Of a DNA stretch of 9,294 nt, positions 4,389 through 9,294 are shown piece by piece. Made by a program: the position numbers and the translations under genes. The notes below the pieces were generated by a model. It searched no databases, was not told where the DNA came from, and saw only the letters and a program-made list of their open reading frames with translations. The DNA comes from Chloroflexia bacterium. GTDB taxonomy: Bacteria > Chloroflexota > Chloroflexia > Thermomicrobiales > JALYUS01. How positions within the stretch are numbered: position 1 is the stretch's first letter; the number at the start of each line of letters is the position of its first letter. The DNA lies in assembly GCA_025928215.1 (NCBI GenBank), contig JAICJW010000166.1:1-9294 (forward strand), in the 5' to 3' direction.

Positions 4389-6473
4389 ATGGGTGCCTCG
4401 GTGCTAATCCGGACTAAATCCATTCCCGGTATCGCATCCATCCACGTGTGGTGGCGTCCTGTTGCGCTCATCGCGAGCGTTGCCGTGGCATACGCGATGC
4501 CTCTCTCCACGCTCTTCCGCGCGATGGGATCCGACACGCCCATTGCGTACCTCGGGCTTGTTCCACCGATCGCTTTCGCGCTCGGCTGCTGGCACTATTA
4601 CCGGGCCGACGCAGTGCCCGCATCACCCATCATGCGAGATGTCATGGGGGGGGGAATACTCCTCGTACTTGCCGCACTCATCGGTATCGGGCTGCCGGTA
4701 GTCGTTCGCTCCCCCATACGATCCCAGCATTTCGACCTCGCGACGTTCCTACAGTTCGCGGCGAATGCACATCTCGATTTGCTCTCCTTGCCGATTTTTG
4801 CCGCCGGGATTCTCGTCCTCCTTTACGGTCTGGCAGCGCTCCGGTGGGCATCGCCGGCCATCGGCTATGGCTTTCTCGTTTGGCCCGTGCCGTACATCTT
4901 CCTCCTCGGACATTTCCTCCCCGTCGTCCTGGATGCGACCGTGCGTTTGGTGAACCGTTTGAGCGCGGCGCTGCCGCTTGGCGCGACAAGCGATCCGGGA
5001 GATGGGACGCTCTTTACCATCGCGACACCTCACGGGCCCCAGACGGTGAGCATCGGCTCGGCATGTTCCGGCTTTAATTCCTTTGTTGCCTGGCTGCTCT
5101 TTGGGGCGGCAATCTGCCTGGTGATGCGCGAGCGGCGAAGGGGAGGAGGGATGCTTCACCGCACGGCGCGCCTCATTTTCTGGCTCCTCATCGGCGCCAT
5201 TGCCACATTCCTCTGCAATATCGCACGCATCACGTTGCTCTTCGCGGCCGTCCACCGCTCAGGACTCGACGGCACATTCGGCTGGATGCACGCGCTACTC
5301 GGCAACGGATTGTTTGCCCTTGTCGTGCTCGGCATGCTCGGCCTCTTAGTCCCGCTCGGCCTCGCGTTCCCACAGCCGATCAGGGCAACGCGTGATCCGT
5401 CATCTTCTGCTTCCGTCCCATCCTCCGCGCAGGCGTCTCTCCTCGCATTTGCCGCGCTCGCGCTGGTGACGGGGATGTTCCTCGATGTCAGTGCGCTCCG
5501 GCTCGTGCTCATGGTTCTCGCCGTGTTTCTTCTGTGCTGTTTCGCTCTGCTCGCTTTGTTCGCGCGCGCATATGCCACTGAGCACCAGCTCTCTCGACCG
5601 CGAGCGATCATCCTCGTGACCGTTGCCGCGGCCGCGGCAACGGTCACGTTCGCTCTGTTCTGGCATTTGAAGCACGCGCGCGCCGAACAATTGCCTTCCA
5701 TCGGCTGGCGTATTGACATGGGCCAGCAGGCACTGGTGACCGGCCCGGCCCGGCGCATCGTGGCAGTCGTATGTGCGATTGGGGCAATTGCGACGGGGCG
5801 CTGCGCTGTCATCACATTGCGACGCCGCGCCGATGCAGCGCACAGAAAGGGTAGCGGGCTTGTTCCGGTATGGGGCGGGCCGGTGCTCGTGGCGGCAGCG
5901 ATTATCGCGGCGACAATCACCCTCGACATCGCGACGGTTACCGTGGCTTCCTTTCGCGGCGGCCCCGCGAATGAGGTGGCGCTGATGGCCGACTTCGACG
6001 CCGCCTTGCCGAATCTCCCCGACGCGGAACGGAGTTTCGTGGAGGCGTACGACTGGCCCCGACAATCACTCGGGGCAACGGCGACGTACAACCGCTATCA
6101 GTACAGCTGGTCGGCTGAACGCCCCTTGTGGGTAGACGTCGTGACGACGCAGGACGCGGATGCGCTGGCGTACCACGATGTCCGCAGTTGCTACGCGTTC
6201 CATGGATTCATCGATCGTGGCACAGGGACGATCCCACTCGGAAACAGCGGCGAAACAGCGTGGATCATCAACTACATCAAGCCTGATGTGAACGAGGCGT
6301 GGAGCACCCTCTATTGGGAGCAGAGGATCACGCGGGGGGATAGGACGTTCTACCAACGGATTGTGCTCCTCTATTACCTCGATGGCGATGCATCCAACCT
6401 CCAATTCGGCCCGAACAATGCGCGCATGGCATCGTACGCCACGCGCCTACGGGATGGCCTTGCGACGCAATGA
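4389..6473 (+). CDS. Exosortase/archaeosortase-family transpeptidase fused to a C-terminal EpsI-like domain
   Basis: A 694-residue polytopic membrane protein predicted to cleave C-terminal sorting signals at the outer face of the membrane. The N-terminal half (about 24-325) has roughly eight hydrophobic segments and the family's catalytic triad: C226 in SACSGF, R280 in CNIARI, H301 in WMHALLGNG. A further block of helices lies at about 350-520, with a Ser-rich linker at 335-350. The last 170 residues are extracytoplasmic-looking and contain H596-x4-CY (C601/Y602)-x3-G606, matching the conserved HxPxxCYxxxGW region of the exosortase-associated EpsI/DUF3485 domain. This is a natural fusion of two parts often encoded separately. 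Start ATG 4389 follows the substrate gene stop by 12 nt with no strong own ribosome site, which suggests translational coupling. Oddities: a 9-G run at 4646-4654 and a perfect 34-bp palindrome at 5615-5648. I cannot assign it to a named Xrt subtype. Family membership is secure from the triad. Confidence 0.93.
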   Translation: MGASVLIRTKSIPGIASIHVWWRPVALIASVAVAYAMPLSTLFRAMGSDTPIAYLGLVPPIAFALGCWHYYRADAVPASPIMRDVMGGGILLVLAALIGIGLPVVVRSPIRSQHFDLATFLQFAANAHLDLLSLPIFAAGILVLLYGLAALRWASPAIGYGFLVWPVPYIFLLGHFLPVVLDATVRLVNRLSAALPLGATSDPGDGTLFTIATPHGPQTVSIGSACSGFNSFVAWLLFGAAICLVMRERRRGGGMLHRTARLIFWLLIGAIATFLCNIARITLLFAAVHRSGLDGTFGWMHALLGNGLFALVVLGMLGLLVPLGLAFPQPIRATRDPSSSASVPSSAQASLLAFAALALVTGMFLDVSALRLVLMVLAVFLLCCFALLALFARAYATEHQLSRPRAIILVTVAAAAATVTFALFWHLKHARAEQLPSIGWRIDMGQQALVTGPARRIVAVVCAIGAIATGRCAVITLRRRADAAHRKGSGLVPVWGGPVLVAAAIIAATITLDIATVTVASFRGGPANEVALMADFDAALPNLPDAERSFVEAYDWPRQSLGATATYNRYQYSWSAERPLWVDVVTTQDADALAYHDVRSCYAFHGFIDRGTGTIPLGNSGETAWIINYIKPDVNEAWSTLYWEQRITRGDRTFYQRIVLLYYLDGDASNLQFGPNNARMASYATRLRDGLATQ
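4646..4654 (+). repeat. Run of nine G inside the exosortase gene
   Basis: The run covers the last G of Met86 and codons for Gly87-Gly89, at the start of a transmembrane segment. The frame is intact with nine. Loss or gain of one base would shift the frame before the catalytic residues, so it is a potential slippage or phase-variation tract, or a site prone to sequencing error. Confidence 0.9.
5615..5648. repeat. Perfect 34-bp palindrome within the exosortase coding sequence
   Basis: Bases 5615-5631 are the exact reverse complement of 5632-5648, with no spacer; the first half is CGTGACCGTTGCCGCGG. In frame it encodes a symmetric peptide, VTVAAAAATVT (residues 410-420), in a membrane helix between the catalytic and EpsI-like parts. 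In mRNA it could form a very stable GC-rich hairpin. Neighbouring sequence shows no repeat of this kind. Confidence 0.92.
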
Positions 6474-6578
6474 GCGCATCGCAGGCGCGTGGCGGGCGAT
6501 TGATAGATTCATCAGACAGATCCTGGTCTCCCGTGGATGTTCCTGCTACCATCGCATGATGAATGAGAAGGGGCAGCC

Positions 6579-7055
6579 ATGAATCCTACCGCACAACGCA
6601 TCGCCGATACTCTCGCCGCTCTGGATGTCGAAACGGCGGTCATTGAGTTTGCCGAGAGCACGCGCACTGCAGAAGAAGCGGCTGCCGCGATCGGCACGCA
6701 GGTCGGGCAGATCGTGAAGTCGCTCGTCTTCATGGCGGGCGAGGCACCGGTGCTGGCATTGGTTTCCGGCACGAATAGGCTCGATCCAGCCCGCCTGCGT
6801 GAACAGACCGGCGATCCACCGCGCCGCGCCACCGCCGACGAAGTGCGCGCAGCGACCGGCTTCGCGATTGGCGGCGTTCCGCCCATCGGCCATCCGCAGC
6901 CGCTTCGCACTTTCATTGACCGCGACCTGACAGATTACGAGACGGTTTACGCGGCGGCGGGCACGCCGCATACCGTCTTCGCCATCACGCCCGCCGAACT
7001 GACGCGGATCACCGGCGGTCAGGTCATTGACCTCGCCGCCCGCCCTGCTGATTGA
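6579..7055 (+). CDS. ybaK: YbaK/EbsC-family aminoacyl-tRNA deacylase (ProX/Cys-tRNA(Pro) deacylase type)
   Basis: A 158-residue cytosolic editing enzyme. The family hydrolyses mischarged tRNA(Pro), for example Cys- or Ala-tRNA(Pro), in trans. Family marks in order: QIVKSLVF with the conserved substrate-binding Lys (K47); APVLALVSGTNRLD (56-69); ADEVRAATGFAIGGVPPIGH (86-105); ID-x-DL (113-117); GTPH (128-131) and TGGQVIDLA at the end. Length is normal for a stand-alone YbaK protein, and it is not fused to prolyl-tRNA synthetase. ATG 6579 has AAGGGG (6568-6573) 5 nt upstream. The gene sits 105 bp after the exosortase gene with no clear terminator between, so read-through is possible, but its role is unrelated. 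It ends only 7 bp from the opposing oxidoreductase gene. The exact amino-acid specificity cannot be read from sequence; the symbol denotes the family. Confidence 0.92.
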   Translation: MNPTAQRIADTLAALDVETAVIEFAESTRTAEEAAAAIGTQVGQIVKSLVFMAGEAPVLALVSGTNRLDPARLREQTGDPPRRATADEVRAATGFAIGGVPPIGHPQPLRTFIDRDLTDYETVYAAAGTPHTVFAITPAELTRITGGQVIDLAARPAD

Positions 7056-7062
7056 CGCATGG

Positions 7063-7902
7063 CTATTCGACGCGCGGCGGCCCTTGCCGGATGCGGGCGT
7101 GCAGCTCGTCCGGACCGTTCGGGGCTTCCCACATCGCCTCCGTCCACCAGGTGGCGCCCGCTTCGGCAAACGGACGCACGATGGCCGCCGCCCGCTCCGG
7201 CTCTTCCCCCGGCGTTCGGCCCTCCGCCACAATATCGAACGGCGTCGCCGGATCGCGATGCGCCGCGCAATACGCCACCATCTCACGAACATCCGCCGGC
7301 GTGATCGGCGCCTGTTTGCCATCGGCATCGAGTTTGTTCGGGAGCAGCCCGTCATAGCGGAGCGCGCGTGCCATGGATTTCTCGCGCGGCCACGCCCCCA
7401 CCACCCAGATCGGAATGCGCGGCGACTGGACCGGCGGTGGGAGGAAGGTCATCTCCTCGATGTGGTAATGCTCGCCGTGAAAGTGGAAGGGCTGACCGCT
7501 CCAGAGGCCGGTGAGAATCGCCAGGCCCTCGTCGAGCAGTTGCGCCCGCGTCTTGCGATCCGTCACTTCGCCGACTTTGCCGAACCCGCCGTCCTCCAGT
7601 GCCCCCAGGCCGACCGGCAGGATCAGCCGCCCATGGGAGAGATGATCCACCGTGACCGTCTCGCGCGCCAGTTTCCACGGACGCCGCCGCGAGGGCGGCG
7701 TGAGAATCGCGCCGATCCGCACGCGCTCGGTGCGCAGCGCCATTGCGCCAAGCACTACCCACGGATCGTATATCGGCCCCGCGGATTCGATGAAGATGCC
7801 GTCCCAGGTGAAAACGCCGTCCCATCCCGCCGCTTCTGCCTCCTGGGTGAGCGCGAGGATCGTTTCAAGATCGCCGCCGGGGATAACAAAGCCGTAGTGC
7901 AT
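7063..7902 (-). CDS. LLM-class (luciferase-like) flavin- or F420-dependent oxidoreductase
   Basis: A 279-residue TIM-barrel oxidoreductase of the bacterial-luciferase superfamily. Visible family marks: MHYGFVIPGG first strand; EAEAAGWDGVFTWD (21-34); strand IGAILTPPSRRRPWKLARETVTVDHLSHGR (63-92), containing the DHLSxGR signature; LPVGLG (95-100); LDEGLAILTGLWSGQPFHFHGEHY (123-146) and PRIPIWVVG (161-169). The cofactor may be FMN or coenzyme F420; the N-terminal and DHLSHGR regions resemble the F420-linked group common in Chloroflexota and Actinobacteria, but this is inference. The substrate is unknown. ATG 7902 is chosen because GGAGGT lies 5 nt upstream; the frame extends 8 codons further to 7926, but then has no such site. 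It is divergent from the WYL regulator gene across 138 bp, so regulation by that protein is plausible. It converges with ybaK at its 3' end with no room for a separate terminator. Confidence 0.9.
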   Translation of the reverse strand: MHYGFVIPGGDLETILALTQEAEAAGWDGVFTWDGIFIESAGPIYDPWVVLGAMALRTERVRIGAILTPPSRRRPWKLARETVTVDHLSHGRLILPVGLGALEDGGFGKVGEVTDRKTRAQLLDEGLAILTGLWSGQPFHFHGEHYHIEEMTFLPPPVQSPRIPIWVVGAWPREKSMARALRYDGLLPNKLDADGKQAPITPADVREMVAYCAAHRDPATPFDIVAEGRTPGEEPERAAAIVRPFAEAGATWWTEAMWEAPNGPDELHARIRQGPPRVE

Positions 7903-7907
7903 CGTCC

Positions 7908-7913
7908 ACCTCC
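7908..7913 (-). promoter_or_regulatory. Ribosome binding site fixing ATG 7902
   Basis: GGAGGT on the minus strand with a 5-nt spacer to ATG 7902. It lies inside the longer open frame, so it excludes the ATG at 7926. Confidence 0.85.
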
Positions 7914-7967
7914 GATTGTCCTTCAATCAATCCATGACCCAGCCAATACAGCATACGTCGCGCTTCT

Positions 7968-7982
7968 TGACATGGTGTGTCA
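7968..7982. promoter_or_regulatory. TGACA-N5-TGTCA dyad, likely WYL-regulator operator overlapping a -35 box
   Basis: TGACATGGTGTGTCA is a perfect 5-bp inverted repeat with a 5-bp spacer. With the T at 7967 it contains TTGACA (7967-7972), a perfect -35 hexamer for the plus strand; on the minus strand it offers ATGACA. No good -10 is seen at 16-18 bp in either direction. It sits 58 bp before the WYL gene start and 65 bp before the oxidoreductase start. From memory, dyads of this kind precede other YafY-type regulator genes. Autoregulation is inferred. Confidence 0.5.
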
Positions 7983-8040
7983 TATTTCAGCGGGAGAATG
8001 GTGATGCACTGGCGATTGCCCCGACGTGAGGATGTTTCCG

Positions 8041-8997
8041 ATGCGCGCCGACCGATTGCTCTCCATCCTTTTACTTCTGCAAACCCACCGGCGCATGACC
8101 GCGGGCGAACTGGCGCGGCGGCTGGAAGTGTCGGAGCGCACGATCTACCGCGATATGGACGCACTCAGCGCGGCGGGCGTCCCGGTCTCAATGTCGCGCG
8201 GGACGGGGGGCGGTTGCGTCCTGCCGGAAGGGTATCGCACCAATCTGACCGGCCTGAACGAGGGGGAGATTCAATCCCTCTTCCTCGCCACGCCCGCCCG
8301 CCTGCTCGCAGACCTCGGCCTGCGACAGGCCGCTGAGGGGGCGCTGATCAAGTTGCTCGCGGCGCTGCCCTCCGTCTCCCGGCGCGACGCCGAATACGCG
8401 CGCCAGCGCATCCATGTGGATGCGGCGGGGTGGCATCGCTCGGGCGAAGTCGTCGCGGCCCTCCCCGCCCTTCAGGAGGCGATCTGGCGCGAGCGCACGG
8501 TGCGCTTCACCTATGAGCGGAGCGACGGGGCGCGTGCGGAACGTCGCGTGGACCCGCTTGGCCTCGTTGCCAAGGGGCGCGTCTGGTATCTGGTCGCCGT
8601 GGCGGAGGGCGACATTCGCACCTATCGCGTCTCGCGGGTACGGGATGCCTGCGTGACCGACGAGCCGTATACGCGCCCGGAAGGTTTCGACCTGGCGACA
8701 TATTGGGAGCAGTCATCCGCTGATTTTGTCGCCGCGCTGCCCCGCTATCCCGTGACTATGCGCGTGCCAATTGGGTTGCTCTCACCGATCAGAAGCACGC
8801 TGCCACCGGGCCGGATCGAGCAGACCGGCGAACCGGATGCGGAGGGGCGGATCACGCTTCGCGTGCGGTTCGACATCATGGAGGAAGCCGCCGGCTACAT
8901 CTTCCGCTTCGGCACGCAACTGGAAGTGCTCGAACCCGTGGAATTGCGCGATTGGCTGGCGCGCACCGCGGCAAGCGTCGCCGCCTTCTCCGCATAA
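8041..8997 (+). CDS. HTH-WYL transcriptional regulator (YafY-type)
   Basis: A 318-residue cytoplasmic DNA-binding regulator. Residues 1-60 form an HTH_11-type winged helix: MRADRLLSILLLLQ, then TAGELARRLEVSERTIYRDMDAL (recognition helix about 31-42) and the wing VSMSRGTGGGCVLPEGYR. A helical linker follows. The WYL domain spans about 138-205, with DPLGLVAKGRVWYLVAV holding the W182-Y183-L184 motif and YRVSRV. The WCX-type C-terminal domain spans about 236-315 (VTMRVPIG, GYIFRFGTQLEVLEP, LRDWLA). WYL domains bind small ligands or nucleic acid and switch DNA binding. TGAGGA (8027-8032) lies 8 nt before ATG 8041; an in-frame GTG at 8026 would overlap that site, so ATG 8041 is preferred. Likely targets are its own promoter and the divergent oxidoreductase gene. 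Full family length; nothing missing. Confidence 0.93.
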   Translation: MRADRLLSILLLLQTHRRMTAGELARRLEVSERTIYRDMDALSAAGVPVSMSRGTGGGCVLPEGYRTNLTGLNEGEIQSLFLATPARLLADLGLRQAAEGALIKLLAALPSVSRRDAEYARQRIHVDAAGWHRSGEVVAALPALQEAIWRERTVRFTYERSDGARAERRVDPLGLVAKGRVWYLVAVAEGDIRTYRVSRVRDACVTDEPYTRPEGFDLATYWEQSSADFVAALPRYPVTMRVPIGLLSPIRSTLPPGRIEQTGEPDAEGRITLRVRFDIMEEAAGYIFRFGTQLEVLEPVELRDWLARTAASVAAFSA

Positions 8998-9003
8998 GGA
9001 TGT

Positions 9004-9025
9004 GGCCCCGGTGGGAACAGGGGCC
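9004..9025. terminator. GC-rich stem-loop between convergent genes
   Basis: GGCCCC (9004-9009) pairs with GGGGCC (9020-9025) around a 10-nt loop, 7 bp past the WYL gene stop and 26 bp before the stop of the opposing DUF1501 gene. There is no T-tract. A C/T-rich strand follows on the minus side. Terminator role is inferred from position. Confidence 0.4.
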
Positions 9026-9051
9026 GGGGAGAGGGGAAGGAGTGAACGAGA

Positions 9052-9294
9052 TCAGGAGTTGAAGAGCGGCAGCGCCTGATAGGGGCCGCCGGGCAGAACG
9101 TCCGTCGGGTCGAAACCGAGCCAGTTCTGGAGCATCGCCGCGTAGACCTGCCGAAAGTCCTGCTGCACCTTCAGGTTGCCGTTGTCGAGGTCCGTCAGGC
9201 TCGGCGTGTCACCGTAGACGCCGCCCTTGACGCTGCCGCCCATCACGAAGAGCGGAGCCGCGCTGCCGTGGTCGGTGCCGCGCGAGGCGTTCTC
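9052..9294 (-). CDS. DUF1501-family protein, C-terminal 80 residues (5' part outside window)
   Basis: The frame is open from the window edge to TGA at 9054-9052. The C-terminal fragment contains RGTDHGSAAPLFVMGG, then VKGGVYGDTPSLTDLDNG and LKVQQDFRQVYAAMLQNWLG, which are the characteristic end blocks of DUF1501 proteins (sulfatase/alkaline-phosphatase-like fold, usually exported by the Tat pathway). The conserved TDHG corresponds to a probable metal-site segment. The real start is beyond 9294; internal GTG/ATG codons at 9246-9241 should not be taken as starts because the homology continues upstream of them. DUF1501 genes are often paired with a DUF1800 gene, which would lie to the 3' side on the minus strand, but here the WYL gene occupies that place. 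Biochemical function is unknown. Confidence 0.88.
   Translation of the reverse strand, partial: ENASRGTDHGSAAPLFVMGGSVKGGVYGDTPSLTDLDNGNLKVQQDFRQVYAAMLQNWLGFDPTDVLPGGPYQALPLFNS

Noticed and set aside
5156..6091. 311-codon minus-strand open frame inside the exosortase gene
   Set aside because: It is a shadow of the high-GC coding strand; Arg/Ser/Ala-rich with no family motifs, while the plus strand has a clear catalytic triad.
7027..8004. 325-codon plus-strand open frame opposite the LLM oxidoreductase
   Set aside because: Arg/His/Pro-rich antisense translation of a recognisable enzyme gene, with no ribosome site.
1..9294. CRISPR array, tRNA, rRNA, insertion sequence or attachment site
   Set aside because: No regularly spaced repeats, tRNA arms, transposase motifs or flanking duplications were seen on either strand.

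Overview
The window is high-GC bacterial DNA with tightly packed genes, GTG as well as ATG starts and clear Shine-Dalgarno sites. The gene mix suggests Chloroflexota, possibly a Thermomicrobia-like lineage: a secreted protein with duplicated WGYPITDEF / VQYFERxRxEYH modules, a LLM-class flavin/F420 oxidoreductase, a YafY-type WYL regulator, a DUF1501 protein and an exosortase. This assignment is inferred from protein style; there is no rRNA or other marker gene here.

Layout. 1-132: open frame, probably the C-terminal tail of an upstream gene. 244-1899 (+): exported protein with two Cys-x6-Cys modules and a seven-blade YVTN-type beta-propeller, closed by a stem-loop at 1920-1957 shared with the convergent 1962-2492 (-). 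That small gene is of unknown function and is less GC-rich than its neighbours over much of its length. 2599-3555 (-): stand-alone PLP-dependent threonine/serine dehydratase. 3559-4100: about 540 bp without a convincing gene, holding several inverted repeats. 4101-4376 (+) and 4389-6473 (+): a two-gene unit. 6579-7055 (+): YbaK-type aminoacyl-tRNA deacylase, convergent with 7063-7902 (-), a LLM-class oxidoreductase. 7903-8040: divergent control region with a TGACA-N5-TGTCA dyad. 8041-8997 (+): HTH-WYL regulator. 9052-9294 (-): C-terminal end of a DUF1501 protein.

The most interesting part is the pair at 4101-6473. The first gene encodes a 91-residue preprotein with a signal peptide, a core of about 30 residues with two cysteines, an LPES motif, a transmembrane helix and an Arg-rich tail. 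This is the architecture of an exosortase substrate. The second, 12 nt downstream, is an exosortase with the Cys/Arg/His catalytic set, an extra membrane block and a C-terminal domain carrying an EpsI-like H-x4-CY-x3-G motif. Together they look like a self-contained, one-enzyme/one-substrate protein-sorting system whose mature product is a tiny peptide. Its leader has a 21-nt inverted repeat next to the ribosome binding site. The exosortase gene contains a 9-G run and a perfect 34-bp palindrome.

The other genes look like independent housekeeping or accessory units. The likely regulatory link among them is the WYL regulator acting on its own divergent promoter region and possibly on the oxidoreductase.
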